A program made the position numbers and the translations under genes. Of a stretch of DNA of 64,000 nt, positions 1 through 7,838 are shown piece after piece. Position 1 is the stretch's first letter, and the number at the start of each line of letters is the position of its first letter. The notes under the pieces are model-generated. The model ran no database searches, was not told where the DNA came from, and saw nothing but the letters and a program-made list of their open reading frames with translations. The DNA is from Bifidobacterium simiarum (lineage in GTDB: Bacteria; Actinomycetota; Actinomycetes; Actinomycetales; Bifidobacteriaceae): contig NZ_PEBK01000004.1 of the NCBI RefSeq assembly GCF_002802905.1, positions 131,209-195,208 on the forward strand, in the 5' to 3' direction.

Positions 1-2348
1 ACGCTGGTGCCGGAGACGGTGCCCTGCACGACGAACGAGCCGCCCTTGGCGAACTGTCCGGAGTAGATGTAGGGCCAGGTCACCTTGACGTTGCGGGTCA
101 CGTTGTCGGTGTACACGGCCTTCACCGTGGCGGGCAGGCTCGGCCGCACTCCGGCCTTGGTCGTCACGGTGATCGCCGGAATCGACTTGATCGAAACGAC
201 CACCCTCACGGTCGCCTTGGCCTTCACGCTGGTGCCGGAGACGGTGCCCTGCACGACGAACGAGCCGCCCTTGGCGAACTGTCCGGAGTAGATGTAGGGC
301 CACGTCACCCTGACTGCGCGGGTCACGCCGTCGGAGAATCGGGCGTTCACCGTGGCGGGCAGCTTCGGACGGGTGCCCGCGTTGGTGGACACGGTGATCG
401 CCGGAATGGAAGTGACCGAGGCGGTGACGCGGACCGTGGCCTTGGCCTTCACATTGGTGCCGGAGACCGTGCCGTACACCGTGAAGGTGCCGGCCTTGGC
501 GAACTGTCCGGAGTAGATGTACGGCCAGCTGACCTTCACGGCCTTCCTGGTGCCGTTGGTGTATGTGGCGGTCACCGTGGAGGGCAGGGTAGGACGCACG
601 CCGTGTCGTGTGGTCACCGACGTGTCGGCGATGGACCGGATCGTGGCGATCCTCTCCCAGTGGGCATACAGCGTACGGTTGGCGGTCACCGGGGTGGTGA
701 AGTCATAGCGGGCGCCGCCGTTGGCGGCCGTGTACCATCCGGCGAACGTGTAGCCGGAACGGGTCGGGTTCTTCGGCTGGGAGACCCTGCCGCCGCTGGT
801 CACCGTCTGAGAGGCGACGCGGGAGCCGCCGTTCGAGTTGAACGCCACGGTGTAGCGATCGGGGTGGGACAGGGCCAGTTTCACGTTGTACTGGAGTCTG
901 TATGCGGGCTGATCGTAGTATCTGGAGTCCACCGTGATGTAGTAGACACCAGGGGTCAGGGTTACTTTCCTGCCGGCGTGGGTCGTGGTATTGGCATAGA
1001 ACTCCTCCGTGAACATCTGGTTGAGGTTCGAGTCGGTGAGGATTACGAACCACTTACCTTCGGCGGCTTGTTCGTTGCTGAACTGAATCTGTGCGGTATC
1101 GGCGTGGTTGACGGTCACCTTGTACCAATCATCATCGCCATCGTCGATGGTGACGCCGCTGATCGTGCCACCTGCGGGCAGTGGATCAGCGGTACTGAAG
1201 TCGTTGTTCCATTCGGTTTCCCATGCGGCGGTCTTGGTGTAGTTGGCCTTGAGGTTGTACTGGAGGCCGAAGGCGGGATTATCCCAGCGGCTGCAATCCA
1301 CCTTGACCCAGTAGGTGCCGCCGGGCACGCCGAGCTTGGTGGTGACGGGGTGGTTGGGACTCTTGCCGTCGAACTTGTAGCTGTCGAGCTGGTTGAGGTT
1401 GGAGTCGTAGATGGTCACAAGCCATTGGCCGTTGGAGGTCTGCTGGTTGGAGAAGGTGAGGTTGATGACGCCGGCGGACGGGATCGCGAACTTGTAGTAG
1501 TCGTCGTCATCATCGTTGATGATGGTGCCGCTGACGACGCTACCGACCTTGATCGGATCGGCGGTTTCGGGCTTGTTGTTCCATTCGGTTTCCCATGAGG
1601 AGGTCTTGGTGTAGTTGGCCTTGAGGTTGTACTGAATGCCGAAGGCGGGATTATCCCAGCGGCTGCAATCCACCTTGACCCAGTAGGTTCCGCCGGGCAC
1701 GCCGAGCTTGGTGGTGGCGGGGTGGTTGGGGCTCTTGCCGTCGAACGTGTAGCTGTCGAGCTGGTTGAGGTTGGAGTCGTAGAGGGTCACGTACCATTGG
1801 CCGTTGGAGGTCTGCTGGTTGGAGAAGGTGAGGTTGATGACGCCGGCGGACGGGATCGCGAACTTGTACCAATCCTCGTCATCGTCATCGATGATCCTAC
1901 CGGACGCCGTGGCGCCGACCTTGATGCTGCAGGCGTTGTCGGAGTTGTCGCACCCGGCGTTGGCCGAGGCGCCGCCGGACTGCTGGGCGCCGTCGGCGGA
2001 GGCTGACGGAGCCGGAGTCTTGGTCTGTGCCTTCGGAGCCGGCGTGTTCTTGGTCTCGGTCTTCAGTGCTTCCGTCTTCGGGGCCGCGGTCTTCTGTGTC
2101 GCCTTCGGAGCGGGGGTGCTCGACGTCGCGGCTGACGGAGCCGTGGTCTTCTGCGGCGTGGCCGTGCTCTGCTGGGCGGGCGCCGCAGTGGCTTCGGGCG
2201 CTGCCGTGGAGGTCGACGCGGACTGGCCGCCGTCACCCTCGGCCGCGATCGCCACGGCCCCCATCGGCAGCAGCATCGCGATCGTCGCGACCGCACCGAC
2301 TCCTACCTTTGCTAGTTTTCTCAGATATGCAGGCTTCTGTGGATGCAT
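1..2348 (-). CDS. Secreted repeat-rich surface protein (C-terminus beyond window)
   Basis: This gene reads on the minus strand from an ATG at 2348-2346 and is still open at base 1, so at least 782 residues are present and the C-terminus is missing. The N-terminus (MHPQKPAYLRKLAKVG) leads into a hydrophobic signal segment ending near residue 34, followed by an Ala/Thr/Pro/Lys-rich linker to about residue 125. Three beta-sandwich repeats of pre-peptidase C type follow, starting near residues 143, 263 and 388, each with an acidic DDDDxWYKF-like segment. One InlB-type repeat (GYTFAGWYTAANGG, LYAHW) lies near residue 550. At least three bacterial Ig-like group 4 domains follow (RPTLPSTVTATYTNGT, then VxVTWPYIYSGQFAKxG). 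The role is probably adhesive or structural at the cell surface. No catalytic domain or cell-wall anchor is visible in the part present. It is divergently transcribed from the InlB/DUF5648 gene at 2770. Confidence 0.85.
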   Translation of the reverse strand, partial: MHPQKPAYLRKLAKVGVGAVATIAMLLPMGAVAIAAEGDGGQSASTSTAAPEATAAPAQQSTATPQKTTAPSAATSSTPAPKATQKTAAPKTEALKTETKNTPAPKAQTKTPAPSASADGAQQSGGASANAGCDNSDNACSIKVGATASGRIIDDDDEDWYKFAIPSAGVINLTFSNQQTSNGQWYVTLYDSNLNQLDSYTFDGKSPNHPATTKLGVPGGTYWVKVDCSRWDNPAFGIQYNLKANYTKTSSWETEWNNKPETADPIKVGSVVSGTIINDDDDDYYKFAIPSAGVINLTFSNQQTSNGQWLVTIYDSNLNQLDSYKFDGKSPNHPVTTKLGVPGGTYWVKVDCSRWDNPAFGLQYNLKANYTKTAAWETEWNNDFSTADPLPAGGTISGVTIDDGDDDWYKVTVNHADTAQIQFSNEQAAEGKWFVILTDSNLNQMFTEEFYANTTTHAGRKVTLTPGVYYITVDSRYYDQPAYRLQYNVKLALSHPDRYTVAFNSNGGSRVASQTVTSGGRVSQPKNPTRSGYTFAGWYTAANGGARYDFTTPVTANRTLYAHWERIATIRSIADTSVTTRHGVRPTLPSTVTATYTNGTRKAVKVSWPYIYSGQFAKAGTFTVYGTVSGTNVKAKATVRVTASVTSIPAITVSTNAGTRPKLPATVNARFSDGVTRAVRVTWPYIYSGQFAKGGSFVVQGTVSGTSVKAKATVRVVVSIKSIPAITVTTKAGVRPSLPATVKAVYTDNVTRNVKVTWPYIYSGQFAKGGSFVVQGTVSGTS

Positions 2349-2769
2349 GACTGAACCTTTCTGTAAGGACTTCCTCTTCAAGTCCGTAACCTGAGCCGAA
2401 TCCGCAAGCTCATTACTTCCCAATATATCGCCGCATCGCGCCGATCGTCCCCCCCCCGATCCAAATTCTGCCTCACTATTCCTTGATAATCCGGCGGGAA
2501 CGCATCGTCGTTTCGTCTGACTGGCTGACCGGTGCCGGAGAACGCCGGGAACCTTGGGGAAACGACACAATCCGTCGGTCTGTCAACGATCCGTCCGATA
2601 CGGCGAATTTTTCCGTCTCGCCCGCGCGGTTCGGGGGTAAAGTCGCAAGTGGATCGACGTCGGACGAGCGGGCCGATGGGATAACCGATGGGACATTCCG
2701 GTCGCATGCGGATCGGCCCGATGATCTGGCTGATCGGTCCGACGATCTGGTGAGAGGAAAGGAACGGAT
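2349..2769. promoter_or_regulatory. Divergent promoter region with a C9/G9 tract
   Basis: This 421-bp gap separates two divergent surface-protein genes. On the minus strand a possible -10 box (TATATT, complement of 2422-2427) precedes the truncated surface gene. A run of nine C (2449-2457), which is G9 on the minus strand, lies just upstream of where its -35 box would be. Length changes in such a tract could alter promoter spacing or strength. From 2690 to 2760 there are short imperfect repeats of the type GATCGGCCCGATGATCTGG. The gene at 2770 has a Shine-Dalgarno GAGAGGAAAGGA just before its ATG. Promoter assignments are inferred by eye. Confidence 0.5.
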
Positions 2770-4047
2770 ATGAGCTTGTTTGGCAGGAACGGCAGTCATG
2801 CTGGGCGCGGGCCCCGTCGCGGTCGGCGTGCGCTCGCCGGACTGGTGTCGGCGGCGATGCTGATCAGCGGCGGCGTACTGGCCACGGCGGCCACCGCGTC
2901 CGCGGCCGAAACCGGCCGGGGGGACACGGACATCAGTTTCCCGGATCTGAACACGAAGACGGTGAACGTCTCCTTCGACCCCAACGGGGGCTCCGGCGTC
3001 CCGTCGCAGACGGTAAAGCTCGGCGGTCAGGCCGCGGAACCGACCGCGCCGACCTGGCCGGGACACACCTTCCTCGGCTGGTACACCCAGCGCAACACCG
3101 GCATCAAATATGACTTCAGGACCCTGCTGGTCACCGACATCACCCTGTACGCGCACTGGTCGACGAACGTGTACACGGTCACGTTCGACGGCAACGGCGT
3201 GCAAACCGTGGTGCCGACCTCCAAGACCGTGCGGTACGGCGACCGATACGGCACCCTGCCCACCATGGCCCGCGTCGGCTACACCTTCGACGGCTGGTAC
3301 ACCGCGAAGACCGGCGGCACGCATGTGGTCGCCGAAACCACGATGACCACGGCCGACAACGTGACGCTGTACGCGCACTGGACGGCCAACACATACACGG
3401 TCACGTTCAACGCCGTCGGCGGATCGGTGTCGCCGCTTTCCAAGAAGGTGCAGTACGAGTCCGCATACGGCACGCTGCCCACGCCGACCCGCGCGGGATA
3501 CACGTTCGTCGGGTGGTACACGCTGCCGGTCGACGGCACCAACGTGACCGCCGACTCCAAGCTGACCGATCTGCGCAACGTGACGCTGTACGCGCACTGG
3601 AAGCGCGGCACGGAGCACGTCGACGTGCATACGGTGCCGGTGTACCGCGTGTATAACCGCAATTCCGGACTCCACCATTACACGACCAGCTGGGGTGAGA
3701 AGACCCTGCTGGTGCGTCTGGGGTGGCGTGACGAGAACCATGGCTCGAACAGCTTCGTGACGGTGAGCAAGAACACCGCGGGTGCGCAGCCGGTGTACCG
3801 CGAATACAATCCGCACAACGGCACGCACAACTGGACGCTGAACCGGGCCGAGCACAACATGCTGGTGCGTCTGGGATGGCGCGACGAAGGCATCGGCTGG
3901 TATGCGCCGAAGAACGGTCCGTCGACCGTGTGGCGTCTGTACAACCCGCATTCCGGCGAGCACGTATACACCACGAGCCACGGCGAGTACCTGGCCGTGG
4001 TCCACGCCGGCTGGCGCGGCGAAGGAGCTGCATGGAGAAGTTTGTGA
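2770..4047 (+). CDS. Secreted protein with three InlB-type repeats and a DUF5648 C-terminal domain
   Basis: The 425-aa product begins with an Arg-rich n-region and hydrophobic segment, with likely cleavage after ATASA near residue 46. Three Listeria-Bacteroides (InlB B) repeats follow at about residues 64-130, 132-205 and 208-277, each with the GYTFxGWYT and VTLYAHW signatures. The C-terminus (about 288-425) is a DUF5648-type module made of three sub-repeats of the form VYRxYNxxSGxHxYT...GWRxE. That module is shared with the lysozyme at 5096-6736. No LPXTG motif is present, so retention at the surface, if any, would be through the repeats. The ATG has a good Shine-Dalgarno (AGGAAAGGA). The final codons pair with a structured 3' element (4036-4146). 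Function is inferred to be cell-surface binding; the ligand is unknown. Confidence 0.88.
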   Translation: MSLFGRNGSHAGRGPRRGRRALAGLVSAAMLISGGVLATAATASAAETGRGDTDISFPDLNTKTVNVSFDPNGGSGVPSQTVKLGGQAAEPTAPTWPGHTFLGWYTQRNTGIKYDFRTLLVTDITLYAHWSTNVYTVTFDGNGVQTVVPTSKTVRYGDRYGTLPTMARVGYTFDGWYTAKTGGTHVVAETTMTTADNVTLYAHWTANTYTVTFNAVGGSVSPLSKKVQYESAYGTLPTPTRAGYTFVGWYTLPVDGTNVTADSKLTDLRNVTLYAHWKRGTEHVDVHTVPVYRVYNRNSGLHHYTTSWGEKTLLVRLGWRDENHGSNSFVTVSKNTAGAQPVYREYNPHNGTHNWTLNRAEHNMLVRLGWRDEGIGWYAPKNGPSTVWRLYNPHSGEHVYTTSHGEYLAVVHAGWRGEGAAWRSL

Positions 4048-4146
4048 TGGCAAAGGCATTGCCTTTGCGCAAACTTCTGCGGAGGGCTCCGCTACCGGGA
4101 GCCCGGAGCCAATAGGGCGCTTGCCGTAAGGCAAGTCCATAATTGC
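4036..4146 (+). other. Structured 3'-end element, family A copy 1 (overlaps stop codon)
   Basis: Four stems can be drawn. P1 is AGAAGTTTG (4036-4044) with CAAACTTCT (4070-4078). P2, enclosed by P1, is GCAAAGGC (4050-4057) with GCCTTTGC (4061-4068). P3 is GGGCTCCG (from 4084) with CGGGAGCCC (to 4104). P4 is CTTGCC-GTAA-GGCAAG (4120-4135). The P1 5' strand is the last codons of the preceding gene and its stop codon lies directly after. Conserved linkers are GGAGCCA (from 4105) and TCCATAATTGC (4136-4146). Copies 2 and 3 (6725-6834, 54354-54508) keep the linkers but change the stems with compensating substitutions. Whether it acts as RNA or DNA is unknown. Confidence 0.7.
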
Positions 4147-4157
4147 TGGGGGAGCCT

Positions 4158-4225
4158 GTAGCGAAAGGCATTACCTTTGCGCAAACTTCTGCGGAGGGCT
4201 CCCGCTGGCGGGAGTCCGTGTCCCT
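4158..4225 (+). repeat. Partial tandem copy of family A element
   Basis: This stretch repeats the P2, P1 3' strand and P3 part of the preceding element (GCGAAAGGCATTACCTTTGC, CAAACTTCTGCGGAGGGCTC). It lacks a P1 5' partner and the P4 hairpin. Its P3 is the stronger GGCTCCCGC-TGG-CGGGAGTCC. It looks like a partial duplication whose P1 strand has lost its pairing partner. Confidence 0.6.
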
Positions 4226-4227
4226 TG

Positions 4228-4470
4228 GCTTCCCCTGTGAGGGGAAGCTGGCAGCCGCAGGCTGACTGATGAGGTGATGAAAACGGAACTACGCCCGGGG
4301 GCGAAACTTGGAATCGCGGCTTCGTTCGTCACCTCATCAGTCTCGTTGCACTCGACAGCTTCAACCGCAAGAACAGACGGCCTGCGGCCGCGCATTATCC
4401 GCTCGCCTGTCGGCTCGCCTGAGCCCTAAAAACGCCGCTGGCGTTTTCTTTATGGTCTCAGCCTAAGGGG
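4228..4470. repeat. Inverted pair of BIME-like hairpin units (family B), right unit extended
   Basis: The left unit (4228-4277) is a hairpin CTTCCCC/GGGGAAG, a small hairpin GGCAGCC-GCA-GGCTG, then the tail GACTGATGAGGTGA. The right unit is inverted: tail TCACCTCATCAGTC (4329 onward), a small hairpin, then arms CAGCTTC and GAAGC. Its terminal loop holds an insertion of about 100 nt with further hairpins: CGGCC-TGC-GGCCG near 4379, a CTCGCC region, and AAAACGCC (4429-4436) with GGCGTTTT (4440-4447) inside TGAGCC/GGTCTCA. Confidence 0.65.
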
Positions 4471-4489
4471 AAGCCCGTCCGCATTGGCA

Positions 4490-4606
4490 AGTGCTCCGCT
4501 ACCGGGAGCTGTCCGGCTGTGCCGGACTGAGGGTGGTCAAATCATTCCGCATCTGCCCACCCCCAGTCTGCCCGCCGGCAGTCAGCCCCCGCCGGCGGGG
4601 GCGCGA
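4490..4606. repeat. Inverted pair of family B units, GGTGG-tail subtype
   Basis: The left unit has a hairpin around CTACCGGGAGCTG, a hairpin TCCGGC-TGT-GCCGGA and the tail GACTGAGGGTGGTC. The right unit is inverted with CCACCCCCAGTC, TGCC-CGCC-GGCA and the strong hairpin GCCCCCGCCGGCGGGGGC. No coding potential is evident. Confidence 0.6.
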
Positions 4607-4745
4607 GTCTCAATGGTTCCGCCAATTCCGGCGATCCGAAAGCCAGCCTCGCCAGCAGTGGCGCAGGGTTGCTCCTGACCGGTTCGTGAGAGCTCTGCTC
4701 GGCGTTGTCATGGGTCCGAATCCACGGTGTTCAGGGTGGATTCGG

Positions 4746-4953
4746 ACCTATCTCTATTCTGAGGGCGGATTTTGGGGTGCTGCAGACACCTATCTCTATT
4801 CTGAGGGTCCCCCGACACGGGTATATGCAGGTATTCGGGCTCCAACGCTGTTGGAATTCCAAGGATTTTGGTCGTCGGCTACTTTCCCATGTGCCCCGAG
4901 AATGGAGATAGGTGTCTGCAAAGTCTTCGAATCTGCCCTGAGAATGGAGATAG
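4746..4953. repeat. Inverted doublet element (family D) upstream of the lysozyme gene
   Basis: Two direct copies of ACCTATCTCTATTCTGAGGG (4746-4765 and 4788-4807, 42-nt period) are followed after a loop of about 87 nt by two inverted copies (4894-4913 and 4936-4953), also at a 42-nt period. The whole can fold into one long imperfect hairpin. A second element with the same plan lies at 54773-54968. This copy ends 143 nt before the lysozyme start. The role is unknown. Confidence 0.7.
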
Positions 4954-5095
4954 CTCTCAAAACGTTCCTGACCGCCCCTATACAATGGACGCGATACGAC
5001 GTGAGATGACATGATGTTCGACATGTGATCGGCGGTGGTCGCCGATTGGGATGGACGTCGCGTTGCGCGGGCATGGCCTGTGCGTAGGGAGCTGA

Positions 5096-6736
5096 ATGAT
5101 GACTGCTGGATGGACCGGATGGACTGGACGAATTGGACGGATGCGCGGCGGGAGACTGGCCGCGGTGGCGATTGCGTTGGGCGGACTGCTGTTCTCGGGA
5201 CTGCCGATGACGGCGAACGCCGCCGAGGTCTCTACCACGGCAGAGTCCGCTGCGGCAACGAGTTCGGAGACTTCGTCCTCGACCGTCGCCGCTTCGATTC
5301 CCGATGATGCCACGGTGATCGCCGATGATCTGGCGAAGGTCGGCGACCGGGTGGTCGATCTGCATACCGGCAGCGCGGTTACCGATCCTCAGATCGTTGG
5401 CACCGCATCGACTCCGGCCGATCCGCTTGCGGCCACAGACGGCACGTCGTTCACGCCGATGACCGTGGGGGAGTGGAAGGAATCCGCGGCTTCAGAGGCG
5501 TCCGGCGCCGCGGACGGCAATCGTGCCGGCGGCAGCTCCGCCGCCTTCCCGAACGGCAACGGCGGTGCGAAATGGGGCACGTACAACGGCGGCAAGGCGT
5601 TCTACGAGGGCAATGGCACGCTGTTCGCCCGATCCGCGAAATCAGTGGTCGACGTCTCCGAATGGCAGGGGAAGATCGACTGGGCCAAGGTGAAGGCCTC
5701 CGGCGTGGACGGTGCGATCATCCGCGTCTCGTACGGCACGGTGCAGGACAAGACCATGCGGTACAACATCGCCGAATGCAAGCGTCTGGGCATCCCGTTC
5801 GGCGTCTACGTATACTCCTACGCCTACGACAGCGCGTTCGCCGCGTCGGAAGGCCGGGCGATCGCCAACATCCTCAAGGGACTGGGCGTGAAGGCATCCG
5901 ACATGAAGTACCCGGTGTTCTACGATCTGGAGGACTGGACGTGGGCCGGCCACTCCCGTCCGACCAAGCCCGCGCAGTATGAGGGCATCGTCAACGCGTG
6001 GTACCGGCAGCTGCAGTCGGCCGGCTACACGAATCTGGGCGTGTACTCGTACACCAGCTATCTGGAGACCGCGCTGAAGAGCAGTTCGATCTACGCGAAG
6101 GTGCGTTGGGTAGCCAACTACAGCGGCCGGTACCGTCTGCTCGGCGCGAAGCTGGGCACGTTCTCGTTCTCCACGCCGGACCGCATGTGGCAGTACACGT
6201 CGAGCGGCACGGTTCCCGGCATTTCCGGCAACGTTGATTGCAACGCGTTCGGATACCCGATCTCCTCGTCGGGCGGATCGTCGGTGCCGAACAAGCCGTC
6301 CACGCCTTCCACGCCGAGCGGCTCGGCGACGAAGGTGCCGGTGTATCGCGTGTACAACAGGCATTCCGGATTGCATCATTACACGAGGAACGCGGCCGAA
6401 CGGAACATGCTGGTGGCCAAGGGATGGCGTAACGAGGGCACGTCGTTCGTCACGGTGCCGGGCGGTACGTCCGGAGCGAGGCCGGTATACCGCGAGTACA
6501 ACCGCAACGACGGCAATCACAATTGGACGCTGAACAAGGCGGAGCATGACATGCTCGTGCGTCTCGGCTGGAAGGACGAGGGCGTGGCATGGTACACGCC
6601 GTCGAGCGGCAAGGACGTGTACCGTCTGTACAACCGCAACTCCGGCGAGCACGTATACACGATGAGCTACGGCGAGTACGTGGCCGTCCAGCGCGCCGGC
6701 TGGCGCGGCGAACACGTCGCATGGAAAAGCCTGTAA
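5096..6736 (+). CDS. Secreted GH25 lysozyme with DUF5648 C-terminal domain
   Basis: The 546-aa product has a signal peptide (hydrophobic segment about residues 21-43, ending TANA-A). A linker of about 140 residues is followed by a glycoside hydrolase family 25 muramidase domain at about 183-385. The N-terminal strand VVDVSEWQGKIDW carries Asp186, and the DLED motif carries Asp277 and Glu279, matching the GH25 catalytic DxE; PDRMWQYTSSGTVPGI closes the barrel. GH25 enzymes cleave the MurNAc-GlcNAc beta-1,4 bond of peptidoglycan. The C-terminal part (about 415-546) is the same DUF5648 module as in the gene at 2770, perhaps a wall-binding domain. AGGGAG lies 6 nt before the ATG pair at 5096/5099. 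The last codons take part in the 3' element at 6725-6834. Confidence 0.9.
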   Translation: MMTAGWTGWTGRIGRMRGGRLAAVAIALGGLLFSGLPMTANAAEVSTTAESAAATSSETSSSTVAASIPDDATVIADDLAKVGDRVVDLHTGSAVTDPQIVGTASTPADPLAATDGTSFTPMTVGEWKESAASEASGAADGNRAGGSSAAFPNGNGGAKWGTYNGGKAFYEGNGTLFARSAKSVVDVSEWQGKIDWAKVKASGVDGAIIRVSYGTVQDKTMRYNIAECKRLGIPFGVYVYSYAYDSAFAASEGRAIANILKGLGVKASDMKYPVFYDLEDWTWAGHSRPTKPAQYEGIVNAWYRQLQSAGYTNLGVYSYTSYLETALKSSSIYAKVRWVANYSGRYRLLGAKLGTFSFSTPDRMWQYTSSGTVPGISGNVDCNAFGYPISSSGGSSVPNKPSTPSTPSGSATKVPVYRVYNRHSGLHHYTRNAAERNMLVAKGWRNEGTSFVTVPGGTSGARPVYREYNRNDGNHNWTLNKAEHDMLVRLGWKDEGVAWYTPSSGKDVYRLYNRNSGEHVYTMSYGEYVAVQRAGWRGEHVAWKSL

Positions 6737-6834
6737 TTGAAAGCACTGCCTTCAATCAGGCTTTTGCGAAGGGCCGTCGCCGCCGGCGGTCCGGAGCCAG
6801 CAAAGCGCTTGCCGTAAGGCAAGTCCTCAATTGC
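6725..6834 (+). other. Structured 3'-end element, family A copy 2 (overlaps stop codon)
   Basis: The arrangement is that of 4036-4146 but with different paired sequences. P1 is AAAAGCCTG (6725-6733) with CAGGCTTTT (6757-6765). P2 is ATTGAAAGC (6736-6744) with GCCTTCAAT (6748-6756), one mismatch. P3 is GGGCCGTCG (6771-6779) with CGGCGGTCC (6784-6792). P4 is CTTGCC-GTAA-GGCAAG (6808-6823). The unpaired GGAGCCA and TCCTCAATTGC are retained. The stop codon TAA (6734-6736) lies between P1 and P2. Confidence 0.7.
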
Positions 6835-6856
6835 GGGACGAGTTTGTGATGACACA

Positions 6857-7145
6857 CCTTGCCTTCCCCCTCTGGGGGGGGGGCGAAGTGCTTCGGGCCT
6901 TCGCTCGCCTGTCGGCTCGCCTGAGCCCTAAAAACGCCGCTGGCGTTTTCTTGACGGGCTCAGCCTAAGGGGAAGCCTGTGCTTCGTCATGCCCCCGCAG
7001 GCGGGGGCTGTCGAGCGGACGCGAGACTGGGGGGTGGTCAAGTCCCGTCGCATGGCGATTCGACCACCCCCAGTCCGCCTGCGGCGGCCAGCCCCCGCCG
7101 GCGGGGGCGCCAGCTGAAGCGAGGCTTCGTCCGTCACCTCATCAG
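6857..7145. repeat. Family B units with a G10 tract and extended hairpin insertion
   Basis: This stretch contains a G10 run (6874-6883) inside a degenerate unit. An extended insertion follows (6900-6980) with AAAACGCC/GGCGTTTT nested in TGAGCCC/GGGCTCA. An inverted pair of GGTGG-tail units lies at about 6990-7110 (GCCCCCGCAGGCGGGGGC; GACTGGGGGGTGGTC; GACCACCCCCAGTC; GCCCCCGCCGGCGGGGGC). The tail CACCTCATCAGTCAG abuts the stop of the glycosyltransferase gene. Confidence 0.6.
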
Positions 7146-7838
7146 TCAGCCGACGAGGCGGTTCTTGGCGATCCATGCAAGGTGTCGCAGGCCGGTGACC
7201 AGATACCGCTGCTTCGAGCTGCCGCTGCGCACGCGCTGGCGGATATGCACCTCGCCGAACCGCCGTCCGAGATACCGGTAGGCGTTGAGCTTGATCTGCG
7301 GGGAAAGATTCCAATCACCCTCGCTGAGCTGAAGCTCCGGCGCCACGTCGCGGCGGAACACCCACATGCCCGACAGCGAATCGTGGATGCGCAGCCCGTA
7401 CAGCATCAGGATCTCCGCATTCAGCGTGCGCACACCAAGCTGAAGCTTCCAGGGAATGTTGTCGGCCGGATACCGCGAGCAGGAGACGAAGTCGAGTCCG
7501 CGTCGGGTCATGTCGTCGAGAATCCGCGGCACGTCGTCGATCGGATACGTGCCGTCGCAGTCCGCGCAGACGATGAGGTCTCCCGTGGCCGCCGCAATGC
7601 CGGTCATGTGGGCGTATCCGTAGCCGATGCCGTTGATCGTCCGATCGTCCCGCAGCGCCTGCAGCCGGGGATTGCCGGCTTCCAGCGATTGCGCCAGATC
7701 ATAGGTGCCGTCGGTGGATGCGTTGCACACGAGGATGATCTCGTCGTAGTACGCCGGCACCGTATCGATCAGCGTGGCGAGATGGTCCTCCTCGTTGCGG
7801 CAGGGCATGACCAGGGAAAGAGTGTGGTTTCCTAGCAT
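7146..7838 (-). CDS. Family 2 glycosyltransferase
   Basis: The 230-aa product has a GT-A fold typical of dolichyl-phosphate-mannose-synthase-like GT2 enzymes. It starts with LSLVMPCRNEEDHLATLI, has the nucleotide-binding NASTDGTYD, and the metal-binding DCDGTYPIDDVPRIL region. It has no obvious transmembrane helices, so it probably works at the inner face of the membrane. It could pass a sugar from a nucleotide donor to a lipid carrier or glycan. It is transcribed divergently from the polytopic membrane protein at 8113, which may be its functional partner (for example a lipid-linked-sugar transferase system), but that is inference. A GAGAGAAG sequence precedes the ATG. Acceptor and sugar cannot be told from sequence. 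Confidence 0.85.
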   Translation of the reverse strand: MLGNHTLSLVMPCRNEEDHLATLIDTVPAYYDEIILVCNASTDGTYDLAQSLEAGNPRLQALRDDRTINGIGYGYAHMTGIAAATGDLIVCADCDGTYPIDDVPRILDDMTRRGLDFVSCSRYPADNIPWKLQLGVRTLNAEILMLYGLRIHDSLSGMWVFRRDVAPELQLSEGDWNLSPQIKLNAYRYLGRRFGEVHIRQRVRSGSSKQRYLVTGLRHLAWIAKNRLVG

